NCBI GenBank assembly: GCA_009379825.1
Contig: WHTA01000007.1
Span: forward strand, 62,001 to 126,000
Direction: 5' to 3'
DNA length: 64,000 bases
From: Streptosporangiales bacterium
GTDB taxonomy: Bacteria > Actinomycetota > Actinomycetes > Streptosporangiales > WHST01
The position numbers and the translations under genes are program-made. A model generated the notes under the pieces. The model made no database searches. It saw only the letters and a program-made list of their open reading frames with translations, and had not been told where the DNA came from. Positions 17,451 to 26,674 of this stretch are shown one piece after another; the stretch's first letter is position 1, and each line of letters opens with the position of its first letter.

Positions 17451-18925
17451 GTTGGAGCGAACGGCTCGCCGAGCTGGCGGAGTTCAAGCGGCGGTACCAC
17501 GCGCACGGGTCCGACCGGGCGAAGAAGCGGAACACCGAGCGCGGCAAGCTGTTGGCGCGCGAACGCATGGCGTACCTGTGTGACGAGGGGTCGTTCACCG
17601 AGCTCGCCGGGCCGGCACACGAGGCGGGTCGCAACACCGCTGCCGTGGACGAGCCGGAGGCGCCTGGCGACGGTGTGGTCACCGGTGTCGGCCTGGTCGT
17701 CGGCCAGCCGGTCTGTGTGCAGGCCGACGACGGCACGGTCTTCGGCGGTGCGCGCGGTACAACCGGGGCGCGGAAGATCGAGCGGCTGAAGCGGCTCAGC
17801 ATCGAGCGGGGCTACCCGTACGTCGCGCTGCTCGAGGGCTCGGCTGGGCGCATCCAGGAGTCGATCGGGGCTACGTCGGCGTTCGTGGGTGCCGGGTTCC
17901 GTACCCAGATGGAGCTGCGTGCCGCGGTGCCTACGGTGGCCGCGATCATGGGCAAGTGCTTCGGCGGTCCGGCTTTCTACGCGGCGCTGTCCGACTACGT
18001 GCCGATGGTTGCCGGCACGGGATTCCTCGCGATGTCCGGCCCTTCGGTCATCCGGGCGGGCACCGGGCACCAGCTGACCGAGGACGAGATCGGCGGACCT
18101 GCGATGCAGGAGGCCGGCACCGGAATGGTCGACTACGTTGCCACCGACGACGCCGACTGCCTGGCGTCCATCAGGACGTTCCTGACGTACGTGGGAGCCG
18201 CCGGCCGGCCGACCGCCGACCCGGCCGACCGCCAGGTGCCGGAGCTGGTCGAGACGGTGGCGGAGCGCTTCACAAAGCCGTACGACATGCTCCAGGTGTT
18301 GCGTGGTGTGCTCGACGACGGTGACTTCTTCGAGCTCAAGAGCGGCCATGCACGTAACCTCGTCACCGGGCTCGGCGCCTTCGACGGCATCCCCGTAGGG
18401 ATCGTCGCCAGCCAACCGAACCGGAAGGCAGGTGTGCTCGACACCAAGTCGTCGGTAAAGGTGAAGAACTTCCTCGACCTCTGTCAGCGCCGACGACTGC
18501 CGGTGGTGTTCTTCCAGGACGTTCCTGGCTTCATCGTCGGCCTGGACGCCGAACGGGAGGGCCAGGTGCGATACGCAGCCGAGCTGTTGTGCGCGGTGGC
18601 CGGCGTGACCACACCGAAGATCACCCTCATCCTGCGCAAGTCGTTCGGGCTCTCCTACCTGGCCCTGGGCGGCAAGGCGATGGGGGCGGACTTCGTCTAC
18701 GCGTGGCCGGGCGCGGAGATCGGTCTGATGGGTCCTGAGGCGGCCGCCCGCACCATCCTCGGGCCCGGCGCGACGGTGGACGAGTTGGCGAAGGCGACCG
18801 ACGACTACCGCGCGCAGATGAGCCCGTACATCGCGGCAGGCGACGCCTACCTGGACGATGTCATTGCGCCCGCGGGCACCAGACAGGTGGTCTGCCGTGC
18901 CCTGACCCTGGCAGGAGCGAGGTGA
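17447..18925 (+). CDS. acyl-CoA carboxylase carboxyltransferase (beta) subunit
   Basis: 492 residues; ATG 17447 overlaps the ligase stop. Two crotonase-like halves: the N-terminal acyl-CoA-binding half with GGARGTTGARKIERLKRLS and GSAGRIQES, and the C-terminal half with NRKAGVLDTKSSVKVKNFLDLC and the oxyanion regions FFQDVPGFIVG and GGKAMGADF. Biotin-dependent carboxyltransferases of the AccD/MccB type use carboxybiotin to carboxylate acyl-CoA. No biotin carboxylase or biotin carrier gene is in the window, so the partner must be encoded elsewhere, or this protein works in the decarboxylating direction. Near-full length for the family (about 510-530), slightly short at the N-terminus. Confidence 0.87.
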   Translation: MSWSERLAELAEFKRRYHAHGSDRAKKRNTERGKLLARERMAYLCDEGSFTELAGPAHEAGRNTAAVDEPEAPGDGVVTGVGLVVGQPVCVQADDGTVFGGARGTTGARKIERLKRLSIERGYPYVALLEGSAGRIQESIGATSAFVGAGFRTQMELRAAVPTVAAIMGKCFGGPAFYAALSDYVPMVAGTGFLAMSGPSVIRAGTGHQLTEDEIGGPAMQEAGTGMVDYVATDDADCLASIRTFLTYVGAAGRPTADPADRQVPELVETVAERFTKPYDMLQVLRGVLDDGDFFELKSGHARNLVTGLGAFDGIPVGIVASQPNRKAGVLDTKSSVKVKNFLDLCQRRRLPVVFFQDVPGFIVGLDAEREGQVRYAAELLCAVAGVTTPKITLILRKSFGLSYLALGGKAMGADFVYAWPGAEIGLMGPEAAARTILGPGATVDELAKATDDYRAQMSPYIAAGDAYLDDVIAPAGTRQVVCRALTLAGAR

Positions 18926-18928
18926 ACC

Positions 18929-20100
18929 ATGCGTCCTGAGCCCGTTGTTGTCGACGCTGTGCGGAGTCCGATCGGCCGTGCCTTCAAGGGATCCTTGGTG
19001 GACTGGCGACCCGACGACCTCGCTGCACACGTCGCGCGCGGCCTGTTGGCGCGCGTACCAGAAGCCGAGGCTGCGGCGATCGACGACGTGGTGCTCGGTG
19101 CCGCCAACCTGGTCGGCGAACAGGCGAAGAACCTCGGCAGGATCGCCGGCTCGCTCGCGGGACTGCCCGACAGCGTGGGCGGAGCGACAGTGAGCCGCGC
19201 GTGCGCGTCGTCGTTGCAGGCGGTGCGGATGGTGTCGGACGCGGTGGTCGCAGGCGGCGGGGACACATTCCTCGCGCTCGGGGTGGAGAGCACGACGCGG
19301 ACCCGGCACGACGCCTTCGTCCCCGGCAAGCACGGCAACCCGAGGTTCCTCGAGGCGGCCCGCGACGACTACGTCAACGACATGTACATCGCGATGGGCG
19401 TGACGGCGGAGAATGTCGCGAAGCGGTTCGGTGTGTCTCGTGAGCGGATGGACGAGTTCGCCGTCCGCTCGCACGCACGTGCCGTCGCCGCACAGGACGC
19501 CGGTTTCTTCGACCGCGAGATCGTCACGGTGCCGCTCCAGGACGGCAGCGCGCTGGCGGCCGACGACTCACCACGCAAGAAGACGTCGGTGGACCTGCTC
19601 GCCACGCTGCCCGCGGCGTTCGCCGACGACGGTGTCGTGACGGCGGGCAACAGCTGTCCGCTCAGCGACGGCGCAGCGGCCGCGCTCGTCATGTCGCACA
19701 CCAGGGCCGGCGAGCTCGGCCTGCGGCCGCGGGCGAAGGTCCTCGGCTGTGCGGTCTCCGGTGTCGCGCCTGAGTTGATGGGATCGGACCGATCGACGCC
19801 ACCCGCAAGCTGCTGGACAGGCTGGGGCTGACCATCGGCGCCTTCGACCTGGTGGAGCTGAACGAGGCGTTCGCCGCACAGGTACTCGCCGTCGTCGACG
19901 AGCTGGGGATCGACGAGGAGAGCCAGCTGAACCTGCACGGTGGTGCGATCGCGCTCGGTCACCCCTTCGGCATGACGGGGGTGCGGCTGCTCACCACACT
20001 GCTGAACGGTCTGGAGACCTCGGACGGCACGTTGGGTCTCGCCACCATGTGCGTCGGTGGCGGGCAGGGCTTCGCCATGGCGGTCGAACGACTGCCCTGA
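18929..20100 (+). pseudogene. acetyl-CoA C-acyltransferase (thiolase), frameshifted
   Basis: Start ATG 18929, three bases after the previous stop. The loading half is intact with nucleophile C92 in SRACASSLQ. At about 19783 one base is missing (TTGATGGGATCGGACC, expected one more base before ATCGGACC), after which the second half continues in another frame: [37 protein letters not shown] and the second catalytic Cys in CVGGGQG, stop at 20100. The repaired enzyme would be about 390 residues, the normal thiolase length. It would split 3-ketoacyl-CoA into acetyl-CoA (or another acyl-CoA) at the end of the beta-oxidation spiral. Confidence 0.8.
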
Positions 20101-20114
20101 CGGGAAGGAACGCG

Positions 20115-20918
20115 ATGGAACGCAGGACGTGGACGAGCAAGGACTCTGCACTGTATGCCCTTGCCGTAGGTGCCAGTGGACTCGACAACGCCACGGAACT
20201 GGCGTACTCCACGGAGGATCTCGGTGCGGACGGACAGCGGGTGCTGCCGTCGTTCGCCGCGGTCGTCGGCCGCCGTACCGCGGACGCGTGGGACGGGCTC
20301 GGTGACCTCGACAAGCGGGGACTCGTGCACGGTGAGCAGGCGCTGCGGCTGTACGCGCCGCTGCCGGCCGCGGGCACGGTCGACGTGCAGAGCAAGGTCC
20401 TCGAGGTGCTGGACAAGCGCACCGGCACACTGATCCGCACTCGCACGACCGGCTTCGGCCGCGGCGGCAAGGCGTTGTTCGAGGCCGACTCGGGGACCTT
20501 CCTGCGCGGCGTGACAGGTATCGGCGACGCCCAGGGCGCCGCGAGCGAGCCGTGGTCACTACCGGAACGCGATCCCGATGTGAACATGCGGCAGCACACC
20601 CATCCGGAACAGGCGTTGCTCTATCGCCTCACCGGCGACATGAACCCGTTGCACGCCGACCCGGAGGTCGCGCGGCGAGCCGGCTTCCCCGGGCCCATCC
20701 TGCACGGGCTGTGCACCTACGGCTTCGCCTGCCGTGCGGTCGTCGCGCAGCTGGAGTCCGGTGGCGGGAAGCTGAATGGGATGAGTGCACGGTTCTCGGC
20801 GCCGGTCTACCCGGGAGATGCGCTGATCACGCGGATATGGCTGGACGGTAACGACGTGACGTTCGTGGTCGACGATGACGACGGTCGACGCGTCTTGGAC
20901 AGGGGACGGGCATGGTAG
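20115..20918 (+). CDS. MaoC-type enoyl-CoA hydratase (hydratase 2)
   Basis: 267 residues from ATG 20115 with GGGAAGGAA upstream. Double hot-dog: a divergent N-terminal half (about 1-130) and the catalytic C-terminal half carrying the hydratase 2 signature LTGDMNPLHADPEVARRAGF with the Asp/His dyad, followed by PILHGLCTYG. It adds water to 2-enoyl-CoA to give the (R)-3-hydroxyacyl-CoA, opposite in stereochemistry to the crotonase type. Cytoplasmic. It follows the thiolase and precedes a crotonase in the same operon; steroid and branched-chain pathways of actinobacteria often use this type. Confidence 0.88.
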   Translation: MERRTWTSKDSALYALAVGASGLDNATELAYSTEDLGADGQRVLPSFAAVVGRRTADAWDGLGDLDKRGLVHGEQALRLYAPLPAAGTVDVQSKVLEVLDKRTGTLIRTRTTGFGRGGKALFEADSGTFLRGVTGIGDAQGAASEPWSLPERDPDVNMRQHTHPEQALLYRLTGDMNPLHADPEVARRAGFPGPILHGLCTYGFACRAVVAQLESGGGKLNGMSARFSAPVYPGDALITRIWLDGNDVTFVVDDDDGRRVLDRGRAW

Positions 20919-20930
20919 ATAGAGACGCGA

Positions 20931-21735
20931 ATGGACGACGCTGAAAGTAGTGAGCGACGCGTGCACACCTCGGTGGAGGTGCGGGACGGGATAGCGCTGC
21001 TGACGTTGCGGCGGCCCGAGGTGCGCAACGCGTTGGGCACACAGATGCGGGCAGAGCTGAGGGATCTCGCCTACGAGTTCGCCTCCGACAGTGCAGTACG
21101 CGGCGTGATACTCACGGGCGAGGGCACGAGCTTCTGTTCCGGTGGCGACCTGAAGGAGATGCACGCGCTGCGCGAGAGCTCACTGGAGAGCGGGATCGCG
21201 CGCTACCTGCACGACTCGATGGCGACCGTGTTGGCGTTGCGGTCGCTGGGCAAGCCGATGATCGCTGCGGTCAACGGGCCGGCCGTGGGCGCGGGCTTCG
21301 GTCTCGCGCTGCTGGCCGACCTGCGTGTCGTCGCTGCGGATGCCTGGTTCGCCGCGCCGTTCGTGGAACGGGGGTTGATGCCCGACTGGGGCCTGTCGTA
21401 CTCGCTGGCCGAAGTACGTGGGCCTGGAGAAGGCCAGATACCTGTTGCTGTCCGGCGCGCGTTGCGATGCTGAGTCGGCGAGCCGCGCCGGCTTCGCGTC
21501 AGAGGTGGTGCCTGCGCCCGGCCTGCTGGAGACGAGCTTCGAGCTGATGGCGCAGATCCTCGTCGGTGCCCCGCCTGCCATCGCCGCCACCCTCTACGGG
21601 GTGGACCGCTTCTTCGGCCGGGTGGACCTGGTGGAGGCGATGATCGCGGAGGCGTACGAACAGGGCCGACTGCGTAGGAGTGAAGACCACCTCAACGCCG
21701 TGCAGCTCTTCGTCGACCGCGGTCGAGCCAGCTGA
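20931..21735 (+). pseudogene. enoyl-CoA hydratase/isomerase (crotonase family), frameshifted
   Basis: Crotonase fold with oxyanion-hole segments SFCSGGDLKEM and GPAVGAGFGLALLAD. At about 21411 the frame changes: CTGGCCGAAGTACGTG gives the conserved reading SLAKYVGLEKARYLLLSG if one G is removed, and the second frame runs to 21735. Repaired length about 267. Both hydratase Glu positions are replaced (Gly in VGAGFGL, Phe in AAPFVERG), while Asp in LMPDWG is retained, as in enoyl-CoA isomerases and some ring-cleaving crotonases, so isomerase or hydrolase activity is more likely than plain hydration. Last gene of the plus-strand operon, convergent with the next cluster. Confidence 0.76.
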
Positions 21736-21742
21736 CTACCGC

Positions 21743-23221
21743 TCAGTCGAGGGCGAGGCGGCGTAGTGCGGTGCGGTCTACCTTGCCGACGCCGTTGGTG
21801 GGGAGGCGATCGACTACGGTGACGGCGGCCGGGGCGTAGACGCGGGACAGGCGGGTGTGGACCAGCTCCTGCAGCTCGTGCTCCGACGGCTGCTGGTCGC
21901 CGTGGAACGCGACGAACGCTACCGGTACCTCGCCGAGGTCGGCGTCGGGCCGGCCTACGACACAGCACTCGCGGACGGCTGGGTGCGCGACGAGCTCGCC
22001 CTCGATGACCGCGGGGGACAGGTTCTCGCCGCCGCGGATGATGACGTCCTTCAGCCGGCCGGTGATGGTGAGGTAGCCGTCGGCGTCGAAGGTGTCGAGG
22101 TCGCCGGTGCGCAACCAGCCGTTCCGCACCGGCTGTTCGACGTCGGTGCCGAGGTACCCCTGCATCAGTGCCGGCCCCGAGATCCGGATCTCGCCGGTCG
22201 CGCCTACCGGTACCTCCTCGTCGGTGTCCGGGTGGAAGAGCGCCACGCGTTGCCCGGCGAGCACGGTGCCGACCGTGCCCACCCGCCGGTCGTCCGGCGG
22301 GTTCATCGTCGACGTGCAGGTCGCCTCCGACAGTCCGTACGAGACGACGAGTGGCACGCCGAACGCGCTCTCGATCCGTTCGTGCTCGGCCACGGTGATC
22401 GGTGCGGAGCCGCAACGCAGGAACCTGAGGTAAGGGAACGAGTCCGATGCCTCCACGTGCGGCAGCATCCGGTTGTACATGGTCGGTACGCCGGTGACGT
22501 ACGTCGGCCGGAACGTCCGCAGCTGCTCGACGGCGTCGGCGGCGCGGAAGCGCGGGATCAGCACCATCGTGGCGCCGGCGAGCAACGGCACCACCAACTG
22601 GTTGTTCACGCCGTTGGTGTGGTGCAACGGCATCAGGTGCAGCAGTCGGTCATCCGGTGTCACCCGTGTGTGCTGCCACACGCCAGCGGCGTTCGTGGCC
22701 ATGTTCGTGTGGGAGAGCAGCACGCCCTTCGGCTGGCCGGTGCTGCCGGACGTGAACAGCATCATGGCGCGGTCGTCGCCGGGTACCGTGTCGTCGAGGT
22801 ACGCGTCGGCGGTGCCGTCGACGCGGAGTACCTCGATCCCCGCCGCCGACAGTGTGGCAGCGGGCAGCGTGCCTTCCGGGTCGACGAGCTTGCGCATCCC
22901 CACGATGGTCAGCCGCTGTACCACCCCGTCGTCCTCGAGCCTGGGCTCGAGGAAACACGGACAGCCGCCTGCCTGCAGTACACCGAAGAACGTGGCCACC
23001 GTCTCGACCGACTTCGTGCCGGCGATGCCGACCACGTCACCGCGCCGCACACCAGCCGCGTGCGCCGCGCCGGCGTGCGCGTCCACCAGCCGGCCGAACT
23101 CCGCGTATCCGACGGTGCCGTCGGTATGGTCCACGAACGCGACCCGTCCGGCGTCGGCGTGCGCGGCGATGGCCGTGCGCAGTTGTGCGGGGAGCCCTGT
23201 ACTCGTGTCGATCAACGTCAT
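21743..23221 (-). CDS. acyl-CoA synthetase (AMP-forming)
   Basis: 492 residues, ATG 23221. ANL motifs: LFTSGSTGQPKGVLLSH, SYGLSEATCTST, GWLRTGDLDTFDADGY, GRLKDVIIRGGENLSP and the terminal Lys in PTNGVGKVDRTALR. It lacks part of the usual N-terminal length but all catalytic motifs are present. Last gene of the minus-strand operon running from the IclR regulator. It probably supplies CoA thioesters alternative to the CoA-transferase steps encoded before it. Related to long/medium-chain ligases and oxalyl-CoA-synthetase-like enzymes; substrate unknown. Confidence 0.89.
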   Translation of the reverse strand: MTLIDTSTGLPAQLRTAIAAHADAGRVAFVDHTDGTVGYAEFGRLVDAHAGAAHAAGVRRGDVVGIAGTKSVETVATFFGVLQAGGCPCFLEPRLEDDGVVQRLTIVGMRKLVDPEGTLPAATLSAAGIEVLRVDGTADAYLDDTVPGDDRAMMLFTSGSTGQPKGVLLSHTNMATNAAGVWQHTRVTPDDRLLHLMPLHHTNGVNNQLVVPLLAGATMVLIPRFRAADAVEQLRTFRPTYVTGVPTMYNRMLPHVEASDSFPYLRFLRCGSAPITVAEHERIESAFGVPLVVSYGLSEATCTSTMNPPDDRRVGTVGTVLAGQRVALFHPDTDEEVPVGATGEIRISGPALMQGYLGTDVEQPVRNGWLRTGDLDTFDADGYLTITGRLKDVIIRGGENLSPAVIEGELVAHPAVRECCVVGRPDADLGEVPVAFVAFHGDQQPSEHELQELVHTRLSRVYAPAAVTVVDRLPTNGVGKVDRTALRRLALD

Positions 23222-23241
23222 TCCTCCGAACGGGCGGTGCG

Positions 23242-23973
23242 TCAGCCGCGGATGGCGGCATCACGATCGAACTGGCCGTCCGGGTCGAGTGCGGCGAGCG
23301 CCTCCACCTCGGCCGGAGTGGGCGGCGGGGTCGGGCTCGCCGTGCTGATGTCGAGCCCGAAGCCGGTGCGGGCGACCACCTCGTCCACCGTGGTGTCCGG
23401 GTGCCAGGAGTCGAGTACCAGCCGGCCGTCGCGCAACACGAGCACCGCGATCGGTGTGACGACCCCGTGCATGCCGCCGGACGCGGTGACGAAGTCGAGC
23501 CGCTCGACCATCGTCCTTGTCGAGTGCTCGGTGCGCCAGGTGCAGGACCGCCGGGCGGTCGGCAGCATGACCGCGCCGCCGCCTCCGCCGGGCAACCGCA
23601 CCTTCGGGTGGTGCCAGTCACCGATGCACGAGACGTTGGTCTGTCCCCGCCCGTCGACCTGTGCCGCGCCGAGGAAGCAGAGGTCCATCCGGCCGCGGGT
23701 GCACAGGTCGTAGAAGTCCTCGTTGTCGAAGATCGCCGTCGAGCCCTCGGCGAGCACCGGGTCCGAGCTGGACAACGGTGCCGACGGTGGCGTCGGGTCG
23801 ACGCCGCCCGCGACGTTGATGTAGACGAAGTCGAAGTCGTACGCGCGCTTGGCGAGCAGGCAGGCGAGCATCGGCAGTGCCGAGTTCACCCCGCTGAACG
23901 TCACCTCCTGCGGCCGTACGAACCTGGCCAGGTTGGTGACGATGTACGAGAACGGCGACCACTGCTCAGCCAT
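23242..23973 (-). CDS. CoA-transferase family protein, beta subunit (GctB/IpdB-like)
   Basis: 243 residues. ATG 23973 lies inside the end of the alpha-subunit gene (8-bp overlap ATGGCTGA), strong evidence for a heteromeric pair. Typical segments are GVNSALPMLACLLAKR, DLCFLGAAQVDGRGQTNVS and GGGGGAVMLPTARR. The S-E-N-G-like motif that carries the catalytic Glu of class I CoA-transferase beta subunits is not apparent; the corresponding stretch reads NVAGGVDPTPPS. This recalls IpdB, the steroid ring-opening hydrolase subunit, which lost the Glu. It could therefore be a ring-opening hydrolase instead of a transferase. Confidence 0.8.
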   Translation of the reverse strand: MAEQWSPFSYIVTNLARFVRPQEVTFSGVNSALPMLACLLAKRAYDFDFVYINVAGGVDPTPPSAPLSSSDPVLAEGSTAIFDNEDFYDLCTRGRMDLCFLGAAQVDGRGQTNVSCIGDWHHPKVRLPGGGGGAVMLPTARRSCTWRTEHSTRTMVERLDFVTASGGMHGVVTPIAVLVLRDGRLVLDSWHPDTTVDEVVARTGFGLDISTASPTPPPTPAEVEALAALDPDGQFDRDAAIRG

Positions 23974-24793
23974 GCGCGCCGACCTCCGCTTCCGGTGCCG
24001 CGGCGAGGTGCTCCTGCAGCGCATCGTCGCCGTCGCGCAGGTAGCGCTCCACGCTCGGATAGTCGACGCCGTAGTCCGGCCAGCACGACCCCGGCCAGGC
24101 GCCGTTCGGCAAGACACTGACCGCCTCGACCATGAAGTGCGGCACGAGCGTCAGCTCCGGCTGCTCCTTGAACCTCTCCGTCGGCGCCAGCCGCTCGGCG
24201 ACGACGAGCACTCGGCGTGCGGCCCTCGTCATCACCCGGTCCCAGTGCGTGGTGCCGAAGACGCGCACGTCGCCCTGCGGGCTCACCTCGTTCGCGTGGA
24301 TAACCGCGACGTCAGGTGTGATCTCGGGGATCACCCACACCGATCGGCCGGAGCCGTACGGGTCCTCGATCTCGTGCCAGCCGTTCAGCGCGGGCAGGTC
24401 GGAACCGTGCAGTCCGCCGCACGGCTGGAAAGGTACGCCGAACGCGGCGGCACGCAGACCGGCGGTGAGGCTGGCGCACGCGTGCTCTTCGAGCGTGACG
24501 TCACCGTTCTCCACCGCCCTGCGGTACCACGGCGCGAGGCCGAAGTTCCCTTCCAGTGCCACGATCCCCGTACGCGCCCGTGCGACGCACCCGGCGCGGC
24601 AGAGCAGGTCGATGTCGTAGCCGGGCGACTGCTTGACGACCTCCAGGCCCGTACGTCGCTGCCGGACGAGCTCGCGTACGAGCGCGAACGGCCCGCGGTG
24701 CAGGAAGCTGCCGCCCAGGGTGAGCGACGCCCCGTCCGGTATGCGCTTGGCGAGCTCGGCGAGTGGGACGACCTTGTCGTCGTCTGTGGTCAC
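23966..24793 (-). CDS. CoA-transferase family protein, alpha subunit (GctA/IpdA-like)
   Basis: 275 residues from GTG 24793, which overlaps the crotonase stop (GTGA). The fold is indicated by [25 protein letters not shown], the central [17 protein letters not shown] and [19 protein letters not shown]. Family members transfer CoA between carboxylates or, in the IpdAB branch, hydrolyse a ring ketone. Gene order crotonase-alpha-beta matches echA20-ipdA-ipdB of mycobacterial cholesterol catabolism, but protein identity cannot be judged here and no other steroid genes are present. Cytoplasmic heterotetramer expected. Confidence 0.82.
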   Translation of the reverse strand: MTTDDDKVVPLAELAKRIPDGASLTLGGSFLHRGPFALVRELVRQRRTGLEVVKQSPGYDIDLLCRAGCVARARTGIVALEGNFGLAPWYRRAVENGDVTLEEHACASLTAGLRAAAFGVPFQPCGGLHGSDLPALNGWHEIEDPYGSGRSVWVIPEITPDVAVIHANEVSPQGDVRVFGTTHWDRVMTRAARRVLVVAERLAPTERFKEQPELTLVPHFMVEAVSVLPNGAWPGSCWPDYGVDYPSVERYLRDGDDALQEHLAAAPEAEVGAHG

Positions 24794-25509
24794 CGGTGTG
24801 CCCCCTCCCTGAATCGGCGGATGCGGTGCGCGAGACCCGGGCTCGCCGCACTGCGGACCAGGTCGGCCAGGTCGGCGTCCCTGGTGTCCGGCGTCAGCAC
24901 GTCGTGCAGCCGGGCCCGGGTCTTCGGCGTCAGCGTGTCGGTGTCGTGCTGTAGGCGGGTTACGTGCGCGTCCCACTCACCGGGTTCGACGACTGCGGTG
25001 GCCAGCCCGGCCGCCGATGCCTCGGCGGCGTCGACCGTACGTAGGCCGGCCAGCGTGCTCTGCGCCCACGACGGCGAGGTGCGGTGGGCCAGCCGTCGCG
25101 TGCCGAGCACCAGACCGAAGGCGAGCCCGGGGAAGCGAAACGTCGCGTCCGGGCTGGCGACGCGGTGGTCGCAGGCGACGAAGAGGTCGGCACCCGCGCC
25201 GAAGTTCCTGCCGTGTGCGAGGGCCACTGTCGCGTACGGCGCGTGGTGGATCGCCTGGAGCAGCAGCTCGATCCGGACGAACCGGTGCAGCAGCTCCGTA
25301 TCGGGGTCGCCGCCTTCGCCGAAGTCGAACCCTGCGCTGAGGTTCTTGCCGCTGCCACGCAACACCAGCAGCTGTGTGTCGTCGGGGGTTGCTTGCACGG
25401 CGTCGATGAGCTCTTCGACCAGGTCGGCGGAGAGCGCGTTGCGTTTGGCCGCCCGGTTCAGGGTGACGGTGACCACCGCGCCGGTACGGGTGACGTCGAG
25501 CTCAGCCAT
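24790..25509 (-). CDS. enoyl-CoA hydratase/isomerase family protein
   Basis: 239 residues. Crotonase features: [52 protein letters not shown] and [18 protein letters not shown]. The two hydratase Glu residues are not at their usual places, and the second half is unusual in its Ser/Thr-rich [10 protein letters not shown], so the reaction is uncertain. ATG 25509 overlaps the CaiB gene by 8 bp (ATGGCTGA) and its stop overlaps the alpha CoA-transferase start, so it is translated in step with both. Likely acts on the CoA ester made by the CaiB transferase. Confidence 0.85.
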   Translation of the reverse strand: MAELDVTRTGAVVTVTLNRAAKRNALSADLVEELIDAVQATPDDTQLLVLRGSGKNLSAGFDFGEGGDPDTELLHRFVRIELLLQAIHHAPYATVALAHGRNFGAGADLFVACDHRVASPDATFRFPGLAFGLVLGTRRLAHRTSPSWAQSTLAGLRTVDAAEASAAGLATAVVEPGEWDAHVTRLQHDTDTLTPKTRARLHDVLTPDTRDADLADLVRSAASPGLAHRIRRFREGAHR

Positions 25510-26662
25510 TGGCCGTCCCCTTCACCCAGTCCTCGCCAGTCAGTTCTGCGCCGTGCTCGCCGAGCGCCGGTGGCTGGCGGTAGACGGGGAAGCCGGCTCC
25601 GTCGAAGCGGACCGGTGAGCCGAACGTCCGCGTACGCTGACCGCCCGGCAGCTCGATCTCCTCGATCCAGCCCATGTGCTCGACCTGCGGGTCGGCGAGC
25701 GCCTCCGAGTACGTGTGGATGGGGGCGCAGGGCACACCGGCCGTACGGAACAGGTCGAGCAGCTCGGTGCAGGTGCGGTCCTTGAACTCGACCTCCAGGA
25801 TGTCGCGCAGCGCCTCCTGGTGGCTCGCGCGCGCCGAGGTGCTGACGAACCTCTGGTCGTCGAGCAGGTCTTGCCGGTCGATGGCCGTACACACGGCACG
25901 CCACAGGCTGTCGTTGCCGGCCGCCATCGCGAAGTGCCCGTCGCTGGCGCGGAACGCCTGGTACGGCGCGTTGCGCGGGTGTGCGGACCCGAGCTTGCGT
26001 GGGTCGGTGCCACGGCCGAAGTACTCACTGGTCTGCAGTGCCGCGATCGCCAGTGACACGCCGAGCATCGGTGCGTCGATGTGTACTCCGCGGCCGGTGT
26101 CGCGTGCCTGGACGAGTGCGGTGACGATGGCGAACGCCGCGTAGAGGCCGCTGCTGAAGTCGGCGATGGGCACGCCGCACTTCACCGGGGCGCCGTCGGG
26201 TTCGCCGGTGACGCTCATGATGCCGCTCATCGCCTGCACGGTGAGATCGAAGCCCGCCTCTTCGGCGCGCGGTCCGTCCTGGCCGAAGGCCGAGATCGAG
26301 CAGTACACGAGGGCCGGCTTCTCGTCGCGGAACGACTCGTAGTCGAGGCCGAGGCGGGCCATCACGCCCGGTCGGTTGTTCTCCACGACGACATCGGCGG
26401 CGAGCACCAGGCGGCGGGCCCGTGCGGCATCGTCGGGGTCCTTCAGGTCGAGCGCGACCGAGCGCTTGTTGCGGTTCAGCGAGGCGAAGTTCTCGCTGAA
26501 GCCGTCGGTCAGCGGTGGCCACTGCCGCAGCCCGTCGCCGCCGTGCGGGTGTTCGATCTTCACCACGTCCGCACCCATGTCGGCGAGCAACATCCCGCAG
26601 AACGGGCCGGCGGCGACGTTGCAGAACTCGACGACTCTGATTCCCGCCAACGGTCGTGGCAC
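25502..26662 (-). CDS. CaiB/BaiF (class III) CoA-transferase
   Basis: 386 residues. N-terminal VVEFCNVAAGPFCGMLLADMGADVVKIEHP and NRNKRSVALDLKDP are class III hallmarks; the catalytic Asp is in AGFDLTVQAMSGIM, equivalent to Asp169 of formyl-CoA transferase. These enzymes move CoA between carboxylic acids by way of an aspartyl thioester. Interlocked homodimer in the cytoplasm. First structural gene 12 bp after the IclR regulator, so it likely performs the activation of the inducing carboxylate, with succinyl-CoA or a product CoA ester as donor. Confidence 0.92.
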   Translation of the reverse strand: MPRPLAGIRVVEFCNVAAGPFCGMLLADMGADVVKIEHPHGGDGLRQWPPLTDGFSENFASLNRNKRSVALDLKDPDDAARARRLVLAADVVVENNRPGVMARLGLDYESFRDEKPALVYCSISAFGQDGPRAEEAGFDLTVQAMSGIMSVTGEPDGAPVKCGVPIADFSSGLYAAFAIVTALVQARDTGRGVHIDAPMLGVSLAIAALQTSEYFGRGTDPRKLGSAHPRNAPYQAFRASDGHFAMAAGNDSLWRAVCTAIDRQDLLDDQRFVSTSARASHQEALRDILEVEFKDRTCTELLDLFRTAGVPCAPIHTYSEALADPQVEHMGWIEEIELPGGQRTRTFGSPVRFDGAGFPVYRQPPALGEHGAELTGEDWVKGTANG

Positions 26663-26674
26663 CCGATCATCCCC

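Noticed and set aside
17006-19474. 822-codon open frame on the minus strand across the ligase, carboxyltransferase and thiolase genes
   Set aside because: High GC keeps antisense frames open. It has no start signal or family motifs, and the plus-strand genes here carry complete catalytic motifs.
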